Shown: in pieces, positions 45,770 to 55,141 of the stretch
Position numbering within the stretch: position 1 is the stretch's first letter
Layout of the letters: every line of letters starts with the position of its first letter
NCBI GenBank assembly: GCA_905221605.1
Contig: CAJNDS010002741.1
Location: 64,001 to 128,000 of the forward strand
Source: Symbiodinium natans
Lineage: Eukaryota > Sar > Dinophyceae > Suessiales > Symbiodiniaceae
Direction of reading: 5' to 3'
DNA length: 64,000 nucleotides
Program-made: the position numbers and the translations under genes
The notes under the pieces: generated by a model
What the model was told of the DNA's origin: nothing
What the model saw: only the letters and a program-made list of their open reading frames with translations
Database searches by the model: none

Positions 45770-45890
45770 GCATTTCGAGCAGTTGGAGCCGAGGATGAGC
45801 TGCTCAACTCTGTGCCACCTTGGCTGAACCGATGCGTGCGCCCTGGGCTGTCCATCCTTTATCCACTTCTCTTAAGAAAAACACCCGTTT
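45770..45890 (+). CDS. Exon-like island, hypothetical
   Basis: The open segment reads FRAVGAEDELLNSVPPWLNR and continues CVRPGLSILYPLLLRK. Its amphipathic, leucine-rich composition differs from the shadow frames. It is bounded on the left by CCCTAAA and on the right by degenerate GGGTTT repeats starting near 45905. Splice sites are not resolved: GAG at the left and a GAAAAAC or GTTTC at the right are possible. Confidence 0.36.
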
Positions 45891-45904
45891 CGGGTTCTTG
45901 AGGG

Positions 45905-46130
45905 GGCTATTTGGGGTTTATGGGGGTTAGTTTGGGGTTTTCGGGGTTATTTGGGGTTTAGGGGTTTCGGGTTTCGGGGTTTCGGGTTTAGGAGTTCTTT
46001 AGGGTTTAGGGTTGAGGGGCTATTTAGGGTTTAGGGGTTTCGGGTTTAGAGGCTATTTAGGGTTTAGGGGTAGGGGCAATTTCGGGTTTAGGGGTTTCGG
46101 GTGTTTAGGGTTTAGGGTTTAGGGGTTTTT
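45905..46130 (+). repeat. Degenerate GGGTTTA-like tract
   Basis: Long low-complexity stretch of GGGTTTA, GGGGTTTC, GGGGTTA and GGGTTTCGGG variants. It looks like an old TTTAGGG tract decayed by substitutions and slippage. Confidence 0.9.
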
Positions 46131-46289
46131 GGCAGAAATTGCAACCCGCAAGCCGAAGACCCCAACTCCTAAACCCTGAGCTCCCAAGGACGAGGCGCTT
46201 GTTGCTTCACCCACAAAATCGCCTTTCCGAAGATCAGACTAAACATTGTGTTTGGTTGGGGGTTTTACAGTTTCGAGTAGGGCTTTGAA

Positions 46290-46680
46290 CGCTAGGGTTT
46301 GGGCTTTTGGGGTCGAAATCCTTCAGCGCTAAGCCGGAGAGCGTCCCGTGAGGTGCGGCGTGCCCGCAGAAGTTCAGCGGATCGTGAAAGAGAAGAACGA
46401 CTCCCGTGTCGGGAGAAAACTGACGATGTTCGATACTGCCGGGCCGGCCGTCCGACTGCCTCCCGACTCGGGGTGTTCTGCGGCAGGGTTTCGGTGGACT
46501 TTGGGATACTCCTGAACCCTAAACCCAACCCGTAAACCCCTAAACCCGAAAGCCAAAACCCGAGCCTGTGATTTTCGGCAACGCCAGATGACGCAGGGCA
46601 GGTTGGGGGATCCAGGGGTTTCAACGAGAGTTGGGCCAAAGCAAAACCAAGCCGCCAGGTGTAGACTCTGTGGTGCCTTA
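46290..46680. other. Island with open frames on both strands, strand unresolved
   Basis: On the plus strand a frame reads VQRIVKEKNDSRVGRKLTMF, then DTAGPAVRLPPDSG. On the minus strand a 115-codon frame also exists. The flanks here are reversed relative to most islands (TTTAGGG-like left, CCCTAAA-like right at 46513-46560). I cannot choose a coding strand. Confidence 0.28.
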
Positions 46681-46857
46681 CTGTAACTTTAGATCCTTAG
46701 CCTTTTTTGGGTTTATTGGGTTTCTTAGTAAGGCAGCTAAAAATTTGATTCGTAGCTACCTTGCTAAGTGCAGCCACGTAAAGGTGTAATTCCTACGGGT
46801 CAGGGGGATGTTCTGGGGTTAGCACTCAGGGTTTTAGCGGTGTTGAGGGACCGAATC

Positions 46858-46914
46858 CCAAACCCTAAACCCTAAACCCTAAACCCTAAACCCTAAACCC
46901 TAAACCCTAAACCC
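46858..46914 (-). repeat. Interstitial CCCTAAA tract
   Basis: Eight AAACCCT heptamers. The following island (46915-47060) is open in one plus frame reading GIAENRVWGSSLWEFREEGL, a possible exon. It is followed by a second CCCTAAA-like stretch at 47100-47160. Confidence 0.95.
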
Positions 46915-47284
46915 TCTGGGGAAACATGGGGATCGCCGAAAATCGGGTTTGGGGGAGTAGCTTGTGGGAGTTCCGAGAAGAAGGATTGTGTCTTTTTCTT
47001 GGTTGGAAGGGAGACCCGATTCCCTAGTTTAGAAAACTCACCACATGGGGGTTTACGAAAATATCGGACCCCTAAAGAGATGCCCAAATAATAAGGACAC
47101 CACTTTCGGAAACCCTAAACCCTAACCCCTAAAGCCTAAACGCTAAACCCTGCCCCCTCAACCCTGAGATAAGGTTGTGGCCCGCCACCATTCTGCACAT
47201 CTGCTTTGCTGCTGCCCTGCCTTGGCTAGCCAGACCCTACACGTGACTGGGTCTCTCGTGTGTGGTTCAGGGTTCAGGGTTTAG

Positions 47285-47308
47285 GCTTTAGGGTCGCTGT
47301 CTGTGTCT

Positions 47309-47346
<38 letters not shown>

Positions 47347-47392
47347 GTGTGGGTGGGTGGGTGGGTAGGTGGGTGGGTGGGTGGATGGGGTG
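47285..47392 (+). repeat. (GT)n and (GGTG)n microsatellite
   Basis: CTGTGTCTGTGTGTG expands into a pure GT run and then GTGGGTGGGTGG repeats. A preceding GGGTTCAGGGTTTAGGCTTTAGGG marks a short telomere-like stretch at 47267-47293. Confidence 0.95.
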
Positions 47393-47399
47393 TGTTCTT

Positions 47400-47595
47400 C
47401 AGGGTCGACCATGCCCTAAACGCTTCGGTGGACATTGGGCGCATAGATCTGGGAAGTGTGGCGGGAGAGGGGTGGCGGGGTAGGGCAGGTAGGGTCCTTG
47501 TTGCTAAAGCAGTTTGCAGAGGAGACCCAAACCCCACCACCCATCCCTATGTCAGGGCTGGTCTTACACAGCTACATGTCACAATGTGCAGTTGA
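47400..47595 (+). CDS. Exon-like frame, hypothetical
   Basis: The open segment reads RVDHALNASVDIGRIDLGSV then AGEGWRGRAGRVLVAKAV to a TGA near 47593. It directly follows the GT/GGTG microsatellite, through which the frame also stays open, so the true left boundary is unknown. No family recognised. Confidence 0.3.
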
Positions 47596-47639
47596 ACCGT
47601 CAAGCTTCAGCGCCACCAAAAGAAGCCGAAGCTTTCTCC

Positions 47640-47930
47640 CCCCAATCCCTGAACCCCAAACCCGAGACCTGAAACCCTGAACCCCAAACAAAAGGTCCCA
47701 AAACCATCAACCCTAAAAGGCTCCAATACCAGAAGCCCCCTCGAGGTTGACAGTAGGGCGACCCTCCCCCGCCCTCCTCCTCCCCGCCTAGGCGCTGCGA
47801 AGGGGACGGAAAATCCGTCTACCCAGGCGTCGGGTTCTGTTCTGGGTTTTGGGTGTTGGGTTTAGGGGTGGGCTGTTTCGGGTTGGGCTGTTTAGGGTTG
47901 AGGGATGGGTTTTTGGAGATGGTGTTTGCC
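47640..47930. repeat. Degenerate telomere-like stretches
   Basis: CCCTGAACCCCAAACCC-type words at 47640-47720 and GGGTTTAGGGGTGGG-type words at 47840-47920 surround a 110-bp island without clear coding character. Confidence 0.75.
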
Positions 47931-47989
47931 GGACTCTTGCGACAGGCGTGTGGACAAGGGTGTGATTTTCAGGACTCAGGAGCTTCAGT

Positions 47990-48205
47990 GCCCCCACCCG
48001 GACGCCGAGCTCACTACCTTCTTGAGTGTTTGCTTGTCCTACTTCAGTCGTCTTCTTTAGATGCTGCAAAATCCCACGATTATGCGGATTCTGAAAATTT
48101 GTGTCAGCGACCCCTATTGATAAGGTTACGCAGCCGGAATATTGCGAAGTTCGTGGGCCGTGGATCCCGGGGTGTCAAAAAGACAACCAAGAATCCAAGG
48201 ATAAA
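47990..48205 (+). CDS. Exon-like frame, hypothetical
   Basis: The segment reads RAHYLLECLLVLLQSSSLDA, then KSHDYADSENLCQRPLLIRL and RSRNIAKFVGRGSRGVKK. The N-terminal leucine-rich part and basic C-terminal part give it protein-like character. It runs into Pro/Ser-rich translation of degenerate CCTCAACCC repeats (48220-48300), probably intronic. No family recognised. Confidence 0.36.
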
Positions 48206-48299
48206 GCACACAAAGCCTCAACCTCTCAACCCCTCAACTCCCCAAAGCCTCAGCCCCTCAACCCCTCAATTTCCCCTCGACCCCTCAACCTCTCGTTTG

Positions 48300-48930
48300 G
48301 GGCCGCGGGGGGTGGGGGTGGGGGCTCCCAGATGCTAAGCCTTCTAAGCCGTGCAAACCATTCCCGGTTGAAGCTTCAGGGTTTGAGGGCTTTCCGTTTT
48401 GAAAGCTGCCGACTGGAAAGCCAGGCTGGCTGTGGCTTGGCTTTCTGCCCTTCGTGCTTACGATGCTGGCGATTGAGTGGCGCTGCTTCACCTTCACGGT
48501 GGTGCCGATGTTACAGTGGATACAGGACGGCGCATTGCGGGCGACACTTGACCATCGGAAGGGTTCATCGATCTTGCTGCCCCCCTTTCCCAACTTGGCG
48601 GCGGCAGAATTAGCCTCAGTTGCCCCATTTGTCCCTCCACACAACTAGCTTCCTCACTTGCCGCAGCCGGAAGTAAGGATTCGATCGTTAATCCCATGCT
48701 GGGAGGGCGGCCTGTGTCAACAGGGGGGGTGGGGGGATGATGCGAGTGAGGCAAGCGGGTAGAGGGGGCACGGAAGGCAAGTGGGGCACGTGTTAGAGAA
48801 CAGTTAGCGGTCCACTTGCCCTTCGACATCCAACAAAGCTTCTGGCCACGAGACCTCATATGGACGCCGATGTGTTTGCTTATGAGCACCGTGTGTGAGG
48901 GTATGGGGTGGCTGCCATTGAGCGTGGCTT
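48300..48930. other. Unique sequence, coding strand unresolved
   Basis: Overlapping frames on both strands (for example 48454-48648 plus and 48494-48889 minus). A plus segment near 48400-48470 reads DWKARLAVAWLSALRAYDAG and could be exonic. A TTTAGGG-like stretch (48928-48995) closes the region. Confidence 0.3.
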
Positions 48931-49191
48931 TAGGGTTTAGGGTTCTTGCTTAGACTAGGGATTTAGGAGTTTATGTAAGGGCTTAGGGCTTCAGGGTTGC
49001 CCAGCCCAAAGCAAGGTGCCAGCCCCCTGGTAACGATGCAAGCATCGCCCTGCGCTAAACACATGGACACAAAGGAAATCATGCAAGCGCTGTGTTGCTG
49101 AGCCGCTGTTTAACCGCAGCTGCTGTCAGGAACTGTCGTCGTAGTCAAAAAATGGCGCGAGCTTTGTTGACAAGTCTCTGCTTTGGCCATC

Positions 49192-50361
49192 ATGGCAGTC
49201 AGGATGACTGGCAGTGGTGTGACTCGCTGGTGTTTTCTGTTGGTAGCAATCTTCACCTCTACAAACAGGTCAATGGACCGCCTGCGCGCAACTTCCACAC
49301 GGTGCTTCAGCCATTCACGACCACAGCATGTGCCCAAGTCCAAGCGCAAGCGCATGCTATACCGGCCGAAAAATACCTTCAAGCGGCACATGGGCATTTC
49401 AGAGCGGAAGCGAAAGTTGTATTTTGCCAGTTGGCCACTAGACTCGTCCAGTTCCCAGGTACGCGAGGGAACCCAATCCCAAGTTCAGCAGCTGGCGCAG
49501 AAAACTGAAAGAGTCGCGAACACCCGAGAAGTTGCTAAGCGTGTTGGACACTGCAGTGCGATCAGGAGGGATAAGCTTTTGCGAGTCCATGATGCCCAGG
49601 AACAATGCGACATAGAACCGGACGGCATTCAGTCGCGAATGTTCATGTCATGCCTTAAAGATGGGACTCTCTCGAAGGCTGTACTTGCCAGGAGAAAGAA
49701 ACTAGGCCTGCAATTGGGCCAGTCAGTCTGGTGTGCCATGCCTCCACCAACAAGCGAGTTTGATTTTTCTCCTGCTCTGGGCAGTGCTTGGAACTTGTGT
49801 ACAGCTATTGCTGTCAAATTCAGGACACTGTCACCACATGAAATCTTGCTTGGAAATCTCATCAACGAAGCAGGCATGCTGCACAATTTTTGCCGCGCAG
49901 ACCATCTTTGGACTCTCCTGGTGCGCAAGCTTGCCGTCAAGCCCAACTGCATTTGCTACGTGTCATACGCCAGGGCACACTTGCTGTCGGGGAGGCCGGC
50001 GACAGCCGTTCAGATCTTGGATTCAATGGCCGATGCGAGCCTGGGCAAGGGCAACGGACAAGCATCAATCATTTACTTGCAGGCGCTGTTGCTGATGTGC
50101 CACTCGAAGCCTTCAAAGTCACGCCTTTCTGGCTTGAACACTTTCCTGACAAGCTCTGCAGCACTGAATCTCACTGGCAACGGCAAGCGCATGCAGCAAG
50201 AGTGGGGAGAGCTTCGGCGTGCGGCCCAAAAGCTTCTTTCAAAGCCCACTTCTGTCAGGTTTCGTGAGGTACTGCTTACCGACAATGCCAGACGAAAGAG
50301 TGTCATGAGGACCTGGCCCAACCTTCAGGCGGATTCTGGCTACCTTGCCGACGAAACATGA
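49192..50361 (+). CDS. PPR-like protein
   Basis: A single-exon ORF of 389 codons from ATG 49192 to TGA 50359, the longest in the window. Around residues 237-280 it reads DHLWTLLVRKLAVKPNCICY followed by ARAHLLSGRPATAVQILDSM. This fits the pentatricopeptide repeat pattern: helix A, a K.PN..CY turn, then A..G....A..ILDSM. Flanking helical segments (LGNLINEAGMLHNFCR before, IIYLQALLLMC after) may be weaker repeats. PPR proteins bind organelle RNA. The N-terminus has a hydrophobic stretch (CFLLVAIFTS) followed by Arg/Ser-rich sequence, compatible with organelle targeting, then a very basic patch (KSKRKRMLYRPKNTFKRH). No introns are needed. A later start at 49204 is possible. The family call rests on one good repeat. 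Confidence 0.68.
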   Translation: MAVRMTGSGVTRWCFLLVAIFTSTNRSMDRLRATSTRCFSHSRPQHVPKSKRKRMLYRPKNTFKRHMGISERKRKLYFASWPLDSSSSQVREGTQSQVQQLAQKTERVANTREVAKRVGHCSAIRRDKLLRVHDAQEQCDIEPDGIQSRMFMSCLKDGTLSKAVLARRKKLGLQLGQSVWCAMPPPTSEFDFSPALGSAWNLCTAIAVKFRTLSPHEILLGNLINEAGMLHNFCRADHLWTLLVRKLAVKPNCICYVSYARAHLLSGRPATAVQILDSMADASLGKGNGQASIIYLQALLLMCHSKPSKSRLSGLNTFLTSSAALNLTGNGKRMQQEWGELRRAAQKLLSKPTSVRFREVLLTDNARRKSVMRTWPNLQADSGYLADET

Positions 50362-50509
50362 AAAGGTCACATCGAGTTTCGAGGTACCGAACACAAGTGC
50401 AAACCACCAGAAGGAAACTCTTGGCGACACTAATCATCCTGGCATGATTGCAGCCTGGGCCTTCTTGAAAGGTTTTGGTGGAGCCCAGAGTTGAGGGTGG
50501 ATTAGAGTT

Positions 50510-50660
50510 CACAAGCCCTAAGCCCCCGAAGCCCGTAAACCCCTGCAGACCCGCAACCCCAAGCCCTCAGAGCCCTACGAGCCCTAAGAGCCCTAAGAGC
50601 CCTGGGAGCCCTAGGAGCCCTAAGAGCTCTCGACCCGAAAGCCCCAAGCCCTGAACCCCA
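50510..50660 (-). repeat. Degenerate CCCTAAG/CCCTAAA tract
   Basis: CCCTAAGCCCCCGAAGCCC and a run of nine-base GAGCCCTAA/GAGCCCTAC words. It looks like a decayed CCCTAAA tract in which a GAGCCCTAA variant has been re-amplified. Confidence 0.85.
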
Positions 50661-50668
50661 CGCCGCAG

Positions 50669-50755
50669 AACCTGGAGATCCCTCTTTGGGAATCTCCGCC
50701 CTTCTGGGTCTGGCTGCTCTACACGCTCTTCGTGAGTGTGCCATGGGGTCCGCAG
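50669..50755 (+). CDS. Internal exon candidate with canonical splice sites
   Basis: CGCCGCAG precedes and GTTTTTTAAGG follows an 87-nt segment encoding 29 residues, NLEIPLWESPPFWVWLLY then TLFVSVPWGPQ. Both boundaries are phase 0. The peptide has a hydrophobic, Trp-rich core that could span a membrane. Left flank is CCCTAAG-like and right flank is GGGTTTGGGGTTT-like. This is one of the cleanest exon calls in the mosaic. Family unknown. Confidence 0.5.
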
Positions 50756-50759
50756 GTTT

Positions 50760-51070
50760 TTTAAGGTTGAGGTTGTAGGGTTTGGGGTTTCTGAGGGGTT
50801 TCAAGTGTTTTAGGTTAGGGGCTGCGGGCTTCAGCTCTTTGGGCCGGGGCATCCAGTCTGGGTGCCGAGGTTTGCTGGTTTGGGGGTCCTAGGGGTTTTT
50901 TGGGAGGCCTTCAAATGTGGCCTTTGATCGCTTAGAAACAAGAAACCTAAAACCTAAAAACCTGAAGCCTGAAACCTAGAACTCAAAGCCTAAAACCTAA
51001 CCCTAAAATCGAAAACTCTTAAACCCTAAACTTTTAAACGCTTAAATCCTTAAACCCTTGACTCCAAAAG
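50760..51070. repeat. Degenerate telomere-like words in both orientations
   Basis: GGGTTTGGGGTTTC-like words to about 50900, then AAACCTAAAACCTGAAGCC and CCCTTAAACGC-like words from 50935. No coding character. Confidence 0.75.
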
Positions 51071-51189
51071 ACTTGAATCCCTTCAGGCGGGGGGTGGGCG
51101 GGGGACGCAGGGTTCGCAAAGCCGAGCTTGACATCCACCACTTCCTCAGGGCCTCCCATGGCCTTGCACCCTAAACCCTGTGCCATCCC

Positions 51190-51665
51190 TCCCAGGTCTG
51201 TCAGGGCCTCCAAGCGATGTTCATGAAGCGTGTTGTCAGGGTTGAGGGTTTAGGGTTTCTAGAATGCTTCCCTTTGTGCAGTCGCTTGTTCACCGTTGTT
51301 TCGCTTGCAACTGCGTGCGCTATCCAAACAAAACTCCTGAACACTTGGTTTAACCACAGGAAAACCCGGAGACAGAGAGAGAGAGAGAGAGAGACAGAGA
51401 GGTAGAAAACAAAGTTCACGTGGGTTGGCTCGTTTCTTTGTGGCAATCGCGGCGTTCGTGGCGGTCGCGCCCAAGCAAAGAAGGCATACATGCCCAGCCT
51501 TAGGCTTCCCTTCAACCCTTTTGGGTGCTTGCTTGCAAGCACTTGATCTTGCCGGAGGCTTCCAAACCTTAACCCCCTCCATGGGTCAAATAGATCCTTT
51601 GTTTTCTTTTTTAAATTCGGGTTTGAGCCATTCATTCCCAGAGAGAGTCGAGGATGAGTGCAGGT
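51190..51665. other. Open frames around a (GA)n run, strand unresolved
   Basis: Plus frames at 51217-51405 and 51425-51667 lie either side of a GA microsatellite (51374-51400). The second begins MARFFVAIAAFVAVAPK, like a signal peptide, and ends in ERVEDECR. Minus frames of 107-144 codons cover the same DNA. I cannot decide between them. Confidence 0.28.
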
Positions 51666-51739
51666 GACGCTGAGATGGACGTTCTTCTGGCTCGGTTTGT
51701 GGTTTAGGGGCTAGGGTTTGAAGCCTCGAATTCAGCCCA

Positions 51740-51880
51740 AAACCCCAAACCCCTAAACCCCTAAACCCCAAACCCCTCAACCCCTCAAACCCACGAACCT
51801 CCAAACCCCTCAACCCCCAAACCCCAAACCCTAAACCCCAAACCCTAAACCCTAAACCCTAAACCCTAAACCCTAAACCC
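51740..51880 (-). repeat. CCCTAAA tract with degenerate left part
   Basis: CCCCTAAACCCCTCAACCCC variants pass into six perfect CCCTAAA heptamers at 51833-51880, directly before an exon-like island. Confidence 0.95.
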
Positions 51881-51881
51881 G

Positions 51882-52069
51882 CACAGCCACGAGGTGCTCA
51901 CGCACATGGATGTGATGACGCAGGGTCTGTTTCTGGCAACGACGCTGCACCGGTTCCACTGTCCAGGCAGACCGGGGACTTTTTTTAAAGCTAAACTTAA
52001 TGGTTTCTATGAGGGAATAAGGGAATTAATTAGGCATCCCAACTCAGGGCTTACAGTTGATTGTTGGGG
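51882..52069 (+). CDS. Exon-like island, hypothetical
   Basis: After a GCACAG acceptor-like site the frame reads HEVLTHMDVMTQGLFLATTL then HRFHCPGRPGTFF, and stays open through YEGIRELIRHPNSGLTVD to a TGA at 52067. A CCAG|GCAGACC near 51965 is a possible GC donor, in which case the exon ends after HRFHCP. CCCTAAA is on the left, TTGAGGGTTCAGGG on the right. Family unknown. Confidence 0.42.
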
Positions 52070-52179
52070 TTGAGGGTTCAGGGTTGCTAAGCCCGTGAAG
52101 AATCTGAGCGTTCGCAGGAAGCATCCCGACACCAAAGACCGAAAGACTGAGATTTCCCGATGAACCGCCCCCCTCCCCC

Positions 52180-52480
52180 CCCGCCCCAACCCTAAAACCC
52201 TAAAACCCTGAACCCCTTCAACCCTGAACCCCTGAACCCCCCCCCCCCCCCCCCCTCGCAAAACTCCCCAAGCCACCGACGCTTTGGTGCCAGGGTTTGG
52301 CCGCACAGAAGAAGTCTGGGAGGCCGCCGGGTTTAGGGCTTAGGGGTTTAGGGGTTTAGGGCTTTAGGGGTTTAGGGGTTTGGGGGCTTGGGGGTTTAGG
52401 GTTGGGGGGTTGAGGGGTTTGGGGGGTTGAGGGGTTAGGGGTTTAGGGGTTCAGGAGGGCTGATGGTTTTGGGAGAGCTC
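52180..52480. repeat. Poly-C run and degenerate heptamers
   Basis: CCCTAAAACCC words lead into a run of about 20 C residues near 52235-52256, then a short island open as LAKLPKPPTLWCQGLAAQKK, then GGGTTTAGGGG variants from 52330 to 52460. Confidence 0.85.
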
Positions 52481-52575
52481 ACATGGCTCGGGACGGAGGA
52501 GTGGCCTCAAACCAAGCCCTGTAGAATCCCACCTGAACAATGAACCCCCCAAATCCTGAATCCTCAGCAGCCTCT

Positions 52576-52800
52576 CTAAACCCTAAACCCTAAACCCTAA
52601 ACCCTAAACCCTAAACCCCAAACCCCAAACACTAAGCCCTAAACCCTATACCCCAGGAAGTCTGGGGTACCAGCCTGCTCTCCTGGGTGACCTGGGGCTC
52701 CAGCCTGGACGCCTTCTCTGCTTTCGGGTTTCGGTTTGGGGTTTAGGGTTTAGGGTTTAGGGTTTAGGTTTGGGGTTTAGGGTTTAGGGTTTGGGGGGCT
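52576..52800. repeat. Facing CCCTAAA and TTTAGGG tracts
   Basis: CCCTAAA at 52576-52650 and TTTAGGG at 52736-52800 bound an 80-bp island containing tandem CTGGGGTACCAGCCTG / CTGGGGCTCCAGCCTG words. Degenerate TTTGGGG continues to about 52945. Confidence 0.93.
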
Positions 52801-52944
52801 CTAAGGGGGTTTAGGGTGCGCGGCCTGGGGGTTTCTGGTTTTTGGTTTAGGGGTTTCTGGTTTCGGGTTTTGGGTGTCGGGTTGGGGGTTTGCAGGGTTC
52901 GAGGTTTGTAGGGTTCGGGGTTTGTAGGTTCGGGGTTTGGGGTG

Positions 52945-53250
52945 CTGGGTTTGTTGCTGTGGGGTGGGGGTGGTTGGTTGCTCAAGGATTTTGGGCCTAG
53001 TGTGGAGTGCATGGTTTTCGCTTGGTTTGGGGCATGGTCGACCAGCCGAAGCCCTCTTTAGCACATGGGGGCTGCTCCCGAAAACCGTGACACTACGGGA
53101 ACCCCAGAGCACTGGATTGGGGTAAGGGCACCCTGCCGTAGCGAAAAGATGACCAGACATTGTGTTATCCAATTGTGTCACATGCCAACCTTCGCCCCTG
53201 GAGTTCAACAACCTAAAGCCCGTCATGCGCGCCCTAAACCCTAAACCCAA
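52945..53250. other. Unique island, no supported gene
   Basis: Short frames on both strands. A plus segment near 53010-53100 is open but Gly/Leu-rich. Ends in a short CCCTAAACCC at 53232-53245. Confidence 0.3.
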
Positions 53251-53354
53251 GACCTGAACGAAAAAGGGTGACCACAGTTTGAGAACCGACCACGGAAGGA
53301 AACGCTGGTCATTGTCAGCTGGGCGGTGTTCGTCTTGTCTCTGGACTCAACCGT

Positions 53355-53870
53355 CCACGGAACCCTAAACCCTAAACCCCAAACCTTAAGCCCTAAACCC
53401 GACTAGGATTTGCCTACGGCCTAGGGATTGGTGTTGTCGCAGTTGCCCTTTTAAGGATGACTTTTGTGAGCGTTCCTTAAGCTGTGCCGCGTCTAGGGGT
53501 CGCCCCAACCCTGAACACTAAACCCTAAACCCTAAACCCTAAACCTTGAACCCGAAACCCGAAACCCTAAACCCTAAACCCTAAACCCTAAACCCTACAT
53601 GCCGCGCCAACCCAAGAAAGAGCCGAAGGGCCCAAGTCCCCAGGGCCCAATCATTCTTCCCCCCCTCTCCCCGCCCCTCCCCCTTGGCTTTATTAGGGGT
53701 TTAAGGGTTTAGGGTGTGGGGTTTAAAGGGTTTAGGGTGTAGGATTGCGAAAGTGCGACGCTGCTACTGTTTGTCCCCCGAATAAACCCTAAACCCTAAA
53801 CCCTAAACCCTAAACCCTAAACCCTAAACCCTAAACCCTGAACCCTGAACCCTGAACCCGAATATAGTCC
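53355..53870. repeat. Series of CCCTAAA tracts
   Basis: CCCTAAA-like runs at 53362-53402, 53515-53598 and 53783-53860 (the last with CCCTGAA variants at its right end), and a GGGTTTAAGGG stretch at 53695-53745. The islands between show no convincing coding frame. Confidence 0.92.
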
Positions 53871-53891
53871 CCCCACTCAAACAAAAGGCAG

Positions 53892-53969
53892 CTGCTTCTC
53901 TTTGCTCTCTACGCCCTGCCATTGCAGCCGATCAGCTTCGAGTGCCAGCTTCTCGGGGAAACAGAATGT
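53892..53969 (+). CDS. Internal exon candidate with canonical splice sites
   Basis: AAAAGGCAG precedes and GTAGGG follows a 78-nt segment encoding LLLFALYALPLQPISFEC then QLLGETEC. Both boundaries are phase 0. CCCTAAA is on the left (53783-53860) and TTTAGGG on the right (from 53995). Hydrophobic first half. Family unknown. Confidence 0.45.
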
Positions 53970-53992
53970 GTAGGGATCAAGAGCCTTGATCA

Positions 53993-54105
53993 GGGTTTAG
54001 GGTTTAGGGTTAGGGTTCAGGGTTTAGGGTTTAGGGTTTAGGGTTTAGGGTTTAGGGTTTAGGGTTTAAGGTTTAGGGTTTAGGGATTAGGGTGTAGGGT
54101 TGCCC
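53993..54105 (+). repeat. Interstitial TTTAGGG tract
   Basis: About 14 heptamers with a few GGGTTCA and GGTTTAA variants. Confidence 0.97.
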
Positions 54106-54138
54106 TGAATCCTAAGCCCAACCTACCGAAGCCCCTCC

Positions 54139-54321
54139 TTAGTTTGCATGGACGTCCTCATCAGACCAATGCCTCCAGTCCTCGAGTTTGGGGTTGCGGG
54201 TGCAGACGATGCCGTAAACTTTAAGCTCTGGAGCCCCAATCCGTAGACTCTTGTACTCTTGCATGTGAAGTGCAGAGCGCGCCTTTTGGCAGCCGCACAG
54301 AAGAAGAATCATCCACACGCT
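54139..54321 (-). CDS. Minus-strand terminal exon candidate
   Basis: Read on the minus strand, a GGTTCCAG acceptor-like site is followed by a 60-codon frame. It includes SVWMILLLCGCQKARSALHM, KSLRIGAPELKVYGIVCTRN and PKLEDWRHWSDEDVHAN, then TAA at 54139. The composition is strongly protein-like, while the plus-strand frames here are interrupted. If real, genes on both strands lie within this mosaic. Family unknown. Confidence 0.45.
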   Translation of the reverse strand, partial: SVWMILLLCGCQKARSALHMQEYKSLRIGAPELKVYGIVCTRNPKLEDWRHWSDEDVHAN

Positions 54322-54384
54322 CTGGAACCCTAATCTCTGAACTCGGGAAGCGTAAACGCGAAAGTTTTAAACTTTAAATCATAA

Positions 54385-54470
54385 GAAGCATTCTTTCAGA
54401 GTTTAGGGTTTCAGGGTTTCAGGGTTGAGGGCGAAGGGTCTGGGGTTTGGATTTGAGGGTTTAGGGCTAA
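54385..54470 (+). repeat. Degenerate TTTAGGG tract
   Basis: GGGTTTCAGGGTTGAGGGCGAAGGG-type words, ending GGGTTTAGGGCTAAACC. Confidence 0.85.
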
Positions 54471-54482
54471 ACCACACTGCAG

Positions 54483-54611
54483 ACACTTGGCCTAGGAGCG
54501 AGAAGAAAGGCTACCTCAATGTGGCCGGTCTGGGATTTGTCAGAATCTGGCACGCGGATGCACTGACCCGTGGTGGAGTTCGGCTGTTGTTCAGCCCTGA
54601 ACTTGAAATGG
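54483..54611 (+). CDS. Internal exon candidate with canonical splice sites
   Basis: CTAAACCACACTGCAG precedes and GTTTAGG follows a 129-nt segment encoding TWPRSEKKGYLNVAGLGFVR then IWHADALTRGGVRLLFSPEL and EM. Entry and exit are both phase 1, so the exon is symmetric. The intron that follows would begin directly with GTTTAGGATTTAGGG. A strong call for coding character, family unknown. Confidence 0.5.
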
Positions 54612-54770
54612 GTTTAGGATTTAGGGTTTAGGGTTTAGGGTTATTTGGCGGATTGCGGAATTTAGGTTCAAAGGTCTCCTAAGGGGCATTTTTGAGAGGC
54701 ACCGCCCATGTAAGCCGCAGGCCCCCAGCTCGGGAGCCACGTGTTTAGGGTTTAGGGTTCAGGGCTCAGG
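54608..54770 (+). repeat. TTTAGGG tracts around a short island
   Basis: TTTAGGG at 54612-54643 and 54744-54768. The island between is open as RIAEFRFKGLLRGIFERHRP in one plus frame and could be a small exon. Confidence 0.75.
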
Positions 54771-54906
54771 GACAAGAACCCCCATACCTACACAAGACAC
54801 ACAGACACACCGCAAATACATAGATGGATAGCGATTTGAGCTTCAGTTTGTAGAGCTTGGCTCAAGGCCTGAAGCCAGTGCGCCACAGCTTTCTTATCCA
54901 AAAACC

Positions 54907-55038
54907 TAATATATGGTTCCCTGTTTAATTGTACTATAGTAACCCCCAAAACCTTATTCTAATATCCAAAAACCCTAACAATAATATATGGTTCCCTGGT
55001 TAATTGTACTATAGTAACCCCCAAAACCTTATTCTAAT
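54907..55038 (+). repeat. 57-bp direct repeat around a telomere-like scrap
   Basis: TAATATATGGTTCCCTG through CCTTATTCTAAT occurs at 54907-54963 and 54982-55038 with a single difference (GTTTAA versus GGTTAA). The 18 bp between the copies contain AAAAACCCTAAC. The sequence is AT-rich, unlike the surroundings. Confidence 0.95.
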
Positions 55039-55141
55039 TATTAAGGCTCCCTCTTTTTTGGCTTCCTCACCCTAAGGGTGCTCGCAAGCCGAAGCCTGCA
55101 GCTCCTGAGTCCCTTCTGGTGCTCCTTAGGGGTTTCGTTTC

